DNA from: JAFAGX01 sp035624085
GTDB lineage: Bacteria; Acidobacteriota; Terriglobia; Terriglobales; Acidobacteriaceae
Assembly: GCA_035624085.1 (NCBI GenBank)
Contig: DASPSE010000296.1
Coordinates: 1 to 7,383, forward strand
DNA length: 7,383 nt
Direction: 5' to 3'
Part shown: positions 1 to 6,639 of the stretch, piece after piece
Layout: every line of letters starts with the position of its first letter
Position numbering within the stretch: position 1 is the first letter of the stretch
The notes under the pieces: generated by a model
The model's database searches: none
What the model was told of the DNA's origin: nothing
What the model saw: only the letters and a program-made list of their open reading frames with translations
Translations under genes and position numbers: made by a program

Positions 1-62
1 TCATCCTCATGAACCTGGTCATCCTGTTCACCGATGGCGGGCGCTGGGTGCTCGTCAAGTGA
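1..62 (+). CDS. C-terminal fragment of an unidentified protein, 5' end outside window
   Basis: The third frame is open from the window edge and ends at TGA 60-62, giving 19 visible residues beginning I-L-M-N-L-V-I-L-F-T and ending R-W-V-L-V-K. The hydrophobic start could be the end of a membrane segment followed by a short positively charged tail. That is too little to name a family. The stop overlaps a GTG at 59-61 of the next reading frame (GTGA), an arrangement typical of translational coupling. It therefore may be the upstream member of an operon with the Cys-rich gene that follows. This is inferred from frame and spacing only, and the fragment could be a chance open stretch. Confidence 0.45.
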   Translation, partial: ILMNLVILFTDGGRWVLVK

Positions 63-148
63 TCGTCGCGAAGTTGCGCACACGCCTGCCGCTAGGCTAT
101 CCTTGCGCCATTCGTCAGAAGTCAAGCGGGGCGAGCAAGAATCCGTCT

Positions 149-493
149 ATGCATCGTCAGACCGCCAGGCTGCTTTTGATTTGGTTGCTGGTGAGCGTTC
201 TCACGCCACTGGCTTTGGCGATTTCCGCGCCTGCCCCCCACGCCTGCTGCGTGCGGAAACCGCTGGACGACAGCGGCCCACACGGCGCGGCATTTCACGC
301 TCCGCCTGGCTGCTGTAACCACGATTGCTGCCGTCCTCTCACCGTCCGCCAATGGGCGCATTTTGGCTCGTCCTGCCGCACGCATGAGCTGTCCTCTGCG
401 CCGATGGAAACCGAGATTCGAATCGCGCCAACCTCGAACCTGACCGTCGGTTTCCAGTCCAGTCGCGCCCCTCCGCGGTTCTCCATCGCCTAA
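149..493 (+). CDS. Small exported Cys/His-rich protein, putative metal binding
   Basis: This protein is 114 residues long when read from ATG 149. That start is preferred because it begins directly with a good signal peptide: M-H-R-Q-T-A-R, then a hydrophobic run at about residues 8-24 ending in A-L-A, which suits signal peptidase cleavage. The frame is open further upstream to a GTG at 59 that overlaps the previous stop, which would give 144 residues with an implausible polar leader. The mature part carries paired cysteines: H31-A-C33-C34, then G54-C55-C56-N-H58-D-C60-C61, then C76 and H79. Clusters of this kind usually bind metal or form disulfides in the periplasm, but no catalytic domain is recognised. 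The last 35 or so residues look unstructured. A TonB-dependent receptor follows 121 bases downstream on the same strand, so a role in metal uptake or handling is a reasonable inference. No strong Shine-Dalgarno is visible (GGGGCGAG lies somewhat far upstream). The function remains unknown. Confidence 0.65.
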   Translation: MHRQTARLLLIWLLVSVLTPLALAISAPAPHACCVRKPLDDSGPHGAAFHAPPGCCNHDCCRPLTVRQWAHFGSSCRTHELSSAPMETEIRIAPTSNLTVGFQSSRAPPRFSIA

Positions 494-604
494 CAATTCG
501 CAGAGTCTCACGTCGATTCCGAGCCGCAGAATTCCCACGAGTGGCACTTCAGCGTTCGGTTTCCGCGTGCTTCGTCCGCCTATTTCCTTCTTTTAAGGGT
601 GATC

Positions 605-608
605 GGAG
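605..608 (+). promoter_or_regulatory. Ribosome binding site of the TonB-dependent receptor
   Basis: GGAG lies six bases before ATG 615, ideal spacing. It supports this start, which also opens straight into a signal peptide. Confidence 0.7.
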
Positions 609-614
609 AACACC

Positions 615-2918
615 ATGCGTTTAATTCGCGGAGTACTAGCAGCGACAATGCTATTGTTCGCCTCAGTAGTGAGCGCCACGATTTTCGGTTCCATTCGCGG
701 CATTATTCACGACCCACAGCACCGTCCCGTGCAAGGCGCGATGGTGATGCTCAAGTCCAAGTCGTCTGACTGGGCCATAAATACAGTGACTGACGCCAAC
801 GGAGAATTCGTGTTCACTAGTGTACCTCTGGGCGAATACACGGTGAGCGTGGCGAGCCAGGGCTTTGCACAAAGGGCGCAGACGGTTGTGGTCGAGTCCG
901 GCACGCAGCCCGTTCTGCACTATCAACTGGCGCTGGCGTCCGCGAAAGAAAACGTTACGGTCTCGGCAACGCCCGCCGTCGTCCCGACCGATACAGTGAC
1001 TCCCACTACGCTGATCAACCGGGTGGGTGTCGACCGAACTCCCGGCGCCGACCTTACTAACAGCCTGGCCATGATCACAGATTACGTGCCGGCTACATAC
1101 GTGACGCACGATATGCTGCACATGCGAGGAGGCCACCAAGTCGACTGGCTGATTGACGGAGTCCCCATCCCCAACACGAACATTGCCGCGAATTTGGGGC
1201 CACAGATTGACCCCAAGGACATCGATTATCTCGAGATTCAGAGAGGCAGCTACGACGCGGACTACGGGGACCGTACCTACGGAATGTTCAATATCGTGCC
1301 GCGAACGGGTTTTGAGCGCGATAGGGAATGCGTTCTCGTGATCAGCCTTGGGAGTTTCTACCAAACCAACAATCAAATAAATTGCGGAGGACACACACAG
1401 CGATTTGCCTACTATGTCAGCTTGAACGGAAATCGCAGCAATTATGGACTTCAGACCCCGATTGCACAGGTTTTTCACGATGCGGAGAACGGCTACGGAG
1501 GATTCGCTTCGCTCATCTTCAATCCCGATTCCAAGAACCAACTTCGGCTGGTTACTTCCTTACGGCAAGATTATTACCAGATCCCCATCGACCCTAATCC
1601 CAATTCCAGCGGAAATCTGATCCTGGCATCGTCGGGCGAGTCGCCCAGCTACGGTCTGCGCGATGGCGAGCGGGAGCCTGATGGCTACGTCACTTTCTCA
1701 TGGATTCACACGTTTAATCCAGATGCGCTGCTTACGGTTTCTCCCTTTTATCACTACAACGGTGCTGACTATCAAGGCGGCGCAAACGATTTCCCCGTCA
1801 TCTCAACTGTGGACCAGAATTCAAATTATGGAGGGATGCAGGCGGATTTCCACGCAAGCTTCTGGAGGAACGAACTCCAAGCCGGCGTGTACGGATTCGC
1901 TCAGCACCAGCACAACTACTTCGATAACGTATTCACGGACGGCAGTCCAAACTTTCCTGCTTCGTCCATTGGCGTAACTGGAGGAGTTGCCGCGCAATTC
2001 ATCAGCGACAAGTTCAAGGTGACTTCATGGTTGACTTTAATCGCCGGCCTTCGCCAGACGGAATTTAACGCCTCCATTTCGGAGAACGCAACCGACCCTC
2101 GCTTCGGCATTGCTTTGAGAGTTCCGCGCCTGAATTGGGTCTTTCGCGGCTTCTACGGACGCTACTACCAAGCCCCGCCGCTTGTGACGGCCACCGGCGC
2201 CTTGCTCGGTTTGGCAAACAGTCAGAACTTCACTTTCGCTCCTCTGCATGGCGAACGCGACAAGGAAAGGCAGTACGGCATCACAATTCCCTATCACGGT
2301 TGGACTCTTGACGCCGATAATTTTCAGACCAAGGCGACCAATTGGCTGGACCATAACAATATCGGAGAATCGAACCTGTTCTGGCCGATCACGTGGGATG
2401 CAGCCTTGATTCAGGGTTGGGAACTGACGCTGCGGTCTCCCGGCCTTTGGCATCACGGCCAGTTTCACCTTGCCTATTCCAATCAAATCGCGCGAGCCAC
2501 TTCGCCGATTACTGGAGGGCTGATCTGCCCAATCCCTGTAACTTCAGCATGCGCACTAGACATACCGCCGGGATATGCACCCGTAGACCATGATCAGAGA
2601 AACACATTGAACCTGGGCTTTAATGCAAATCTTCCCTGGAAGGCCTACGCCTCGACGAATGTCTACTACGGCTCAGGCTTCACCAACGGGTTGTTCGGAA
2701 CGCCGCAGGCGCAATATCCCGGACCCTACCTGCCCAGCCACGCTACGTTTGATCTTGCGCTCGGAAAAACCTTCGCGGAGAAATATAGTTTCTCTCTGAC
2801 CGCATTGAATGTGGCGAACCGCCGCGTGCAACTGGACAACAGCCTGACGTTCGGTGGCTTCCACTGGAACAATCCCCGGGAGATTTATGGGGAGTTCCGT
2901 TACCGGTTCCACTACTGA
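615..2918 (+). CDS. TonB-dependent outer-membrane receptor with N-terminal carboxypeptidase-regulatory-like domain
   Basis: This 767-residue protein is probably a gated outer-membrane transporter energised by TonB-ExbBD. Residues 1-21 are a signal peptide (M-R-L-I-R-G, hydrophobic core, cleavage after V-V-S-A). Residues about 23-108 form a carboxypeptidase-regulatory-like beta-sandwich (G-S-I-R-G-I-I-H-D, then T-D-A-N-G-E-F-V-F and P-L-G-E-Y-T-V-S-V). E-N-V-T-V-S-A at 112-118 resembles a TonB box. The plug spans about 130-232, with H-M-R-G-G-H at 169-174, D-W-L-I-D-G-V-P-I-P, and I-Q-R-G-S-Y-D-A-D-Y-G-D ending in V-P-R-T-G-F. The remainder is beta-barrel, ending in Y-R-F-H-Y with the terminal aromatic residue expected of barrels inserted by BamA. 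The length is typical of a compact member; many acidobacterial receptors of this type exceed 1000 residues. Plug residues H165, M167, H169, M170 and H174 could bind a soft metal, and the upstream Cys-rich protein points the same way, but the substrate is unproven. No frameshift or internal stop is visible. Confidence 0.93.
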   Translation: MRLIRGVLAATMLLFASVVSATIFGSIRGIIHDPQHRPVQGAMVMLKSKSSDWAINTVTDANGEFVFTSVPLGEYTVSVASQGFAQRAQTVVVESGTQPVLHYQLALASAKENVTVSATPAVVPTDTVTPTTLINRVGVDRTPGADLTNSLAMITDYVPATYVTHDMLHMRGGHQVDWLIDGVPIPNTNIAANLGPQIDPKDIDYLEIQRGSYDADYGDRTYGMFNIVPRTGFERDRECVLVISLGSFYQTNNQINCGGHTQRFAYYVSLNGNRSNYGLQTPIAQVFHDAENGYGGFASLIFNPDSKNQLRLVTSLRQDYYQIPIDPNPNSSGNLILASSGESPSYGLRDGEREPDGYVTFSWIHTFNPDALLTVSPFYHYNGADYQGGANDFPVISTVDQNSNYGGMQADFHASFWRNELQAGVYGFAQHQHNYFDNVFTDGSPNFPASSIGVTGGVAAQFISDKFKVTSWLTLIAGLRQTEFNASISENATDPRFGIALRVPRLNWVFRGFYGRYYQAPPLVTATGALLGLANSQNFTFAPLHGERDKERQYGITIPYHGWTLDADNFQTKATNWLDHNNIGESNLFWPITWDAALIQGWELTLRSPGLWHHGQFHLAYSNQIARATSPITGGLICPIPVTSACALDIPPGYAPVDHDQRNTLNLGFNANLPWKAYASTNVYYGSGFTNGLFGTPQAQYPGPYLPSHATFDLALGKTFAEKYSFSLTALNVANRRVQLDNSLTFGGFHWNNPREIYGEFRYRFHY

Positions 2919-2930
2919 GGATATTTTGAA

Positions 2931-2954
2931 GCTCGCGGCGGGATTTACCCGAGC
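2931..2954. terminator. Hairpin in the convergent gap, possible bidirectional terminator
   Basis: GCTCG at 2931-2935 pairs with CGAGC at 2950-2954. Two further G-C pairs follow after one bulged C, leaving a loop of about nine bases. It occupies the 37-base gap between the stop codons of the convergent TonB receptor and VOC genes, the position expected of a shared terminator. No clean T-run follows on either strand (the - strand continues TTCAAAATAT), so intrinsic termination would be weak. Confidence 0.4.
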
Positions 2955-2955
2955 A

Positions 2956-3315
2956 TCATCCCTTCGCCGGTACGACAACACCGAAGGTTAGCCCCATTGG
3001 ATCGCGCAGGATCGCCATCTGCTCGCCGCTGGGCAAAGTCTGCGGCGGAATCAGGACGCTCCCGCCGTTTCCCGTCACTTTGTTAATCGTTTCCGTCATG
3101 TCTTCGATTTCAACAAAAAGCTGCACGAACGACTTTGCCTCGGGCGGGGCGGGCCAGAACCCACCCGTGATTCCCCGTTCCGAACCGGTGTCAGCCATGC
3201 GATAACCCAACGGGTTGTCCGCATGGATCCTCCATCCGAACACCGTCGAATAAAACGCCGCATGCCTGTCCGGTTCCCTGGTAACAATCTGCCATTGCAC
3301 GACAGGATTTCCCAT
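2956..3315 (-). CDS. VOC family protein (glyoxalase/bleomycin-resistance fold)
   Basis: This is a 119-residue single-domain vicinal-oxygen-chelate protein. Visible family features are an opening beta-strand V-V-Q-W-Q-I-V-T, the helix motif R-H-A-A-F-Y-S-T-V-F-G-W at about residues 17-28, G-F-W-P-A-P-P in the middle, and a second beta-alpha-beta-beta-beta module (F-V-Q-L-F-V-E-I-E-D-M). It ends with L-R-D-P-M-G-L-T-F-G-V-V, the usual final strands. VOC proteins usually bind a divalent metal and act as glyoxalases, dioxygenases, epimerases or drug-binding proteins; members of this short type are mostly uncharacterised, so no substrate is assigned. The start ATG 3315-3313 is supported by AGGA seven bases upstream, inside the last codons of the preceding regulator. 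Only three bases separate the two genes, so they are probably co-transcribed and translationally coupled. The stop is TGA, and the gene is convergent with the TonB receptor. Confidence 0.88.
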   Translation of the reverse strand: MGNPVVQWQIVTREPDRHAAFYSTVFGWRIHADNPLGYRMADTGSERGITGGFWPAPPEAKSFVQLFVEIEDMTETINKVTGNGGSVLIPPQTLPSGEQMAILRDPMGLTFGVVVPAKG

Positions 3316-3318
3316 CGT

Positions 3319-3753
3319 TTATTCCTTTCCCATTTTCATCAGTCCCAGCAGGCACAGATCACTTAATGCAACGTTCACTTCGTCAATTGACAAGCCAAGC
3401 TCCTCGGCGATGTGCCTCGAATCCCAGGAACCACGTCTCCTGTAAGTTTGCAGTGCGTTTGCACCGGTCCAGCGCATGCGACCAGCAATGTGGCCAATGG
3501 ACTTCCACGTCATCGCACGCTTACCGCGCAGAAGCTGCGACAGCGTAGAGTGTTCGAGGCAAAATGACCGGGCAAAGGCTCGCAGCGAATAGCGGGGATT
3601 CTTTCTCTGGCGTCGAGAGAACTCGTTCGCAAGAATTGTGCGCAGCCGTTCGGCCACAGGTACGCGGTAGCGGTGACGGTGCAGGACCACGAGCGGGAAT
3701 GGTACCAGGGCGCACCATCCCAGGAAAGATCCGCACTTCAAAAAGTGGGGCAA
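3319..3753 (-). CDS. Helix-turn-helix DNA-binding regulator, start uncertain
   Basis: This frame gives up to 144 residues from a TTG at 3753. Residues 53-79 read N-P-R-Y-S-L-R-A-F-A-R, then L-E-H-S-T-L-S-Q-L-L-R-G-K-R, a clear helix-turn-helix resembling the DNA-binding part of TIGR02147-like proteins. Residues 109-141 (W-D-S-R-H-I-A-E-E-L-G-L-S-I-D-E-V-N-V-A-L, then L-C-L-L-G-L-M-K-M) look like a second, winged-helix-type element. The protein is therefore probably a small transcription factor. The N-terminal 30 or so residues are hydrophobic then basic and do not fit the family. No Shine-Dalgarno precedes the TTG, and the true start may be GTG at 3690-3688 (residue 22) or GTG at 3657-3655 (residue 33). 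It ends three bases before the VOC gene, which it may control. It is divergent from the kinase gene, so the shared upstream region could hold its operator. Confidence 0.65.
   Translation of the reverse strand: MPHFLKCGSFLGWCALVPFPLVVLHRHRYRVPVAERLRTILANEFSRRQRKNPRYSLRAFARSFCLEHSTLSQLLRGKRAMTWKSIGHIAGRMRWTGANALQTYRRRGSWDSRHIAEELGLSIDEVNVALSDLCLLGLMKMGKE
3323..3328 (-). promoter_or_regulatory. Ribosome binding site of the VOC gene, inside the regulator's 3' end
   Basis: AAAGGA on the - strand ends seven bases before the VOC start codon and lies within the codons for the regulator's final G-K-E. This supports translational coupling of the pair. Confidence 0.6.
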
Positions 3754-3769
3754 TTTGTCGAGCTGCCTT

Positions 3770-3777
3770 AACCGGTT
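3770..3777. promoter_or_regulatory. Palindrome AACCGGTT abutting the kinase -35 element, candidate operator
   Basis: This perfect 8-base palindrome lies in the divergent region between the HTH regulator and the kinase gene. Its last base is the first base of the -35 hexamer. It is short enough to occur by chance. Its position is what makes it a candidate binding site for the regulator. Confidence 0.25.
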
Positions 3778-3805
3778 TGACTGACTCCGCCGTGGCCCCT
3801 AAGAT
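3777..3805 (+). promoter_or_regulatory. Sigma70-like promoter of the kinase gene
   Basis: The -35 is TTGACT at 3777-3782 (5 of 6 to consensus). The spacer is exactly 17 bases, and the -10 is TAAGAT at 3800-3805 (4 of 6, keeping TA and the final AT). The predicted transcript would begin near 3812. That lies after the upstream in-frame ATG at 3808, which argues for the ATG at 3847 as the kinase start and leaves a leader of about 35 bases. Confidence 0.55.
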
Positions 3806-3846
3806 GGATGGGCCAAAGCGGTCCCGGCCGCAGTTTACGCTCTGCA

Positions 3847-6561
3847 ATGATTGGCCAAACTATCTTGCATTACCGCATCATCGGCCCGCTCGGCAGCGGA
3901 GGCATGGGCGTGGTCTACGAGGCCCAGGATCTTACCCTCGGCCGCCGCGTGGCCCTCAAGTTTCTCCCGCCCGAGCTGGCTCGCGATCAGGCTGCACTCG
4001 ATCGCTTTCTTTTAGAAGCTCGCGCTGCTTCCGCCTTGAATCACCCGAACATTTGCACCATCTACGCCGTGGAGAATGACGGCGGACAAGCGTTCATCTC
4101 CATGGAGCTGCTGGAGGGGCTGAGCCTCGACCGCAAGCTGGACGCTGGGCCTCTGGCTATTGATCGCGTGCTCGAAATCAGCATTCAACTCGCCGATGCG
4201 CTCGACGCAGCCCACGCCAAAGGCATCGTTCACCGGGACATCAAACCAGGGAATATCTTCCTCACGCAGCGGGGCGCGGTGAAGATTCTGGATTTCGGGC
4301 TCGCCAAGTTGACGCAGGCGGCCGAAACCGCCATGGAAACGGTGGCCAGCTCCAGCCCCGTGCATTTGACGAGTCCAGGTTCGACGGTGGGTACGATTGC
4401 CTACATGTCTCCCGAACAGGCGCGCGGAGAAGGACTCGACGCCCGCTCCGATTTGTTTTCTTTGGGGACCCTGATTTACCAGATGTCTACCGGACATCTG
4501 CCATTTTCCGGCAACACTTCAGCTTTGATCTTCAATGCGATTCTAGAGCGCGACCCCGTTCCAGCCGTGCAGATTAACCCCAACCTTCCGCCAAAACTGC
4601 AGGAGATGATCGGCAAGCTTTTGGAGAAGGACCGCGATCTGCGCTACCAGTCGGCCGCCGATCTACGCGGGGATCTGAAGCGCCTAAAGCGCGATTCCGA
4701 GTCCGGGCACAAGCTGCGGGCAGTTTCTACTTCTTCCCCAACCGAGGTGACTGCTACAGCCGCACCCCCTGCTGCGCGTATCTCCAGCAGCTCGGCCGTG
4801 GTCGCCGCGGCCCGCCAGCACAAACTGGGCATTGGCATCACCAGCCTGATTGTGCTCGTTTTAGTCGCGGCGGCTGCCTATGGAATCTACGCCTTCCTTT
4901 CGCGCACCGGGCCAACTCCGTTTCAGAATTTCTCTGTCAGCAAAGTTACTGAAACTGGCAAAACTACGCTGGTCGCCGTCTCCCCCGATGGGAAGTACAT
5001 CCTCAACGTCCTGGATGACAACGGCCAGGAGAGCCTGTGGCTGCGCAATATTCCCACCAACAGCAATACCCAGGTGATGCCTCCCGAGCCGCTGCGATAC
5101 CTCGGCGTGCGCTTCTCTCCGGACGGAAATTACCTTTACTTCGTCCGCGGGGAGTTGGGCCAAACTCTGCACTACCTCTACCGCGCGCCCGTGCTGGGCG
5201 GCACGCCACAAAAGCTTGTCACCGATGTAGACACCAACATCACCTTCTCTCCCGACGGTCGAAGCCTGGCTTACACTGTGGCCAACAACCCGGAATTGGG
5301 CAAGTTCCGCCTGGTGATTCACTCCCTTGAAACTGGCGACGAGAGGACTTTGGCCACCGGTGCTATGAATCAGGAGTTATATGACCCGGCGTGGTCGCCC
5401 GACGGCAAGACCATCGTCTGTGTAGCCCTTCAACCAACCACCGATGCCCTGACCGGCCTGGTTGCAGTCAACGCCGTTACCGGCAAACAAGACCTCTTCT
5501 TTGAGTCCAAAACAGGATTTCTGCGTACACCCGACTGGCTTCCCGATGGCGGCGGTTTACTGGCTCTTTCGAGTGACACGGAAACCAGCTTCACCCGCAG
5601 TCGAATCGTAGAAATCTCATATCCGGGCCGGACGCTCAGAGCCATAACCCACGATGTAAGCGATTATTCCAACCTTAGTCTGGCCGGGGATGGACATACG
5701 CTGGCAACCGTTCTTGGGCAAAACCACTACGATCTTTTCATGCTGCCCACCTCGTCCTTGGGCAGCGGTCAAGCTGAGCAACTTACTTCCGGCGCCTTCT
5801 TATCCGGTTTTTCCTGGACGCCGGATGGGCAGATGATTATCAGTCAGGATCTCAGCTTGAGCCTCTTTAACCCTGAAACCCACGCCAAAACGCCGCTTAC
5901 TTCACAGCAACAGGACGGCAACGCAACCCAACCTTCTGCATGCGCGAGTGGCCGTTACGTTGTGTTCCGTCGCGGACTCCACGCCGGGACGAAGACCTCA
6001 ACGATCTGGCGCATGGATGCGGGCGGTGGCAACCTGAAGCAGCTGAGCGATGGCAAACTTGATTCCCGGCCGGTGTGCTCGCCCGACGGGCAATGGGTTC
6101 TTTATGTAGATACAACGAACGGCTCAAAGCTCAAGAAGGTGTCTTTGGAGGGAGGCAAGTCCGAGCGGCTCACGGAGCTTCCCATCTTTTTTGGGCTCGA
6201 CATTTCTCCCGACGGCAAGCTGGCGGCCTTTCCGACCATTGCCATTGCCACTTCAAAGACAGTACTTGCGCTGCTGCCCATCGATTCTCCGCAAAACACG
6301 AAACTCCTGGAAATGCAACGGGCGCCGGGCCAAAACATCCTGTTTACTCGCGACGGCAAGGCTGTGGTTTATCCCTTCCGCGACAAAGACGCGGACAATC
6401 TCTGGATGCAGCCACTGGATGGCTCTCCCGGAAAGCAGCTTACCAACTTCACGTCTGAACGCATCGTAAATTTTCACTGGTCGTTCGACGGAAGCAAGCT
6501 CGGCTTGATCCGCGGACATACGGATTCCGATGTGGTGCTTATCCGCGACGCAGAAAAATAG
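3847..6561 (+). CDS. Membrane Ser/Thr protein kinase fused to a C-terminal TolB/PD40-type beta-propeller
   Basis: Read from ATG 3847, this is a 904-residue Hanks-type kinase. That start gives the usual opening M-I-G-Q-T-I-L-H-Y-R-I; the in-frame ATG at 3808 lies before the predicted transcript start. The kinase domain covers about residues 8-280: glycine loop G-S-G-G-M-G (16-21), catalytic lysine K38 in V-A-L-K, helix-C glutamate E57, H129-R-D131 with K133 and N136, D149-F-G, V-G-T-I-A-Y-M-S-P-E (181-190), D202 and R266. All catalytic residues are present, so it should be active. The activation segment is long and Ser/Thr-rich. A Ser/Thr/Ala/Pro-rich linker (about 290-320) leads to one transmembrane helix at about 328-351. 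The outer part, about 360-904, carries some ten repeats around S-P-D-G or degenerate forms (R-F-S-P-D-G-N, I-T-F-S-P-D-G-R, A-W-S-P-D-G-K). These indicate one or two beta-propellers in the periplasm, likely sensing a ligand or binding cell-wall or protein partners. Phosphorylation targets are unknown. No clear Shine-Dalgarno is seen. Confidence 0.93.
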   Translation: MIGQTILHYRIIGPLGSGGMGVVYEAQDLTLGRRVALKFLPPELARDQAALDRFLLEARAASALNHPNICTIYAVENDGGQAFISMELLEGLSLDRKLDAGPLAIDRVLEISIQLADALDAAHAKGIVHRDIKPGNIFLTQRGAVKILDFGLAKLTQAAETAMETVASSSPVHLTSPGSTVGTIAYMSPEQARGEGLDARSDLFSLGTLIYQMSTGHLPFSGNTSALIFNAILERDPVPAVQINPNLPPKLQEMIGKLLEKDRDLRYQSAADLRGDLKRLKRDSESGHKLRAVSTSSPTEVTATAAPPAARISSSSAVVAAARQHKLGIGITSLIVLVLVAAAAYGIYAFLSRTGPTPFQNFSVSKVTETGKTTLVAVSPDGKYILNVLDDNGQESLWLRNIPTNSNTQVMPPEPLRYLGVRFSPDGNYLYFVRGELGQTLHYLYRAPVLGGTPQKLVTDVDTNITFSPDGRSLAYTVANNPELGKFRLVIHSLETGDERTLATGAMNQELYDPAWSPDGKTIVCVALQPTTDALTGLVAVNAVTGKQDLFFESKTGFLRTPDWLPDGGGLLALSSDTETSFTRSRIVEISYPGRTLRAITHDVSDYSNLSLAGDGHTLATVLGQNHYDLFMLPTSSLGSGQAEQLTSGAFLSGFSWTPDGQMIISQDLSLSLFNPETHAKTPLTSQQQDGNATQPSACASGRYVVFRRGLHAGTKTSTIWRMDAGGGNLKQLSDGKLDSRPVCSPDGQWVLYVDTTNGSKLKKVSLEGGKSERLTELPIFFGLDISPDGKLAAFPTIAIATSKTVLALLPIDSPQNTKLLEMQRAPGQNILFTRDGKAVVYPFRDKDADNLWMQPLDGSPGKQLTNFTSERIVNFHWSFDGSKLGLIRGHTDSDVVLIRDAEK

Positions 6562-6639
6562 ATGAACGCAGGCGTCCTCGCCCGGGTGAACTATGTGTGC
6601 AGCGCCGGTATGTTGCCCCGCACGGGCCCCTGGGCGGCC

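Noticed and set aside
663..1541. A 292-residue - strand frame inside the TonB receptor
   Set aside because: It is antisense to a clearly conserved receptor; its composition is typical of a shadow frame and it has no recognisable domain.
3808..3846. Upstream in-frame ATG for the kinase, adding 13 residues
   Set aside because: It lies about four bases before the predicted transcript start, and the family normally opens with M-I-G-Q-T at the ATG of 3847.
3564..4079. A 171-residue + strand frame overlapping the regulator and kinase
   Set aside because: It is rich in Arg, Pro and Gly, has no family features, and conflicts with two better-supported genes.
6608..6632. GC-rich inverted repeat (GCCC/GGGC) just downstream of the peroxiredoxin stop, considered as a terminator
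   Set aside because: The stem is only four pairs and no T-run follows on the - strand, so it is not distinguishable from chance in GC-rich DNA.
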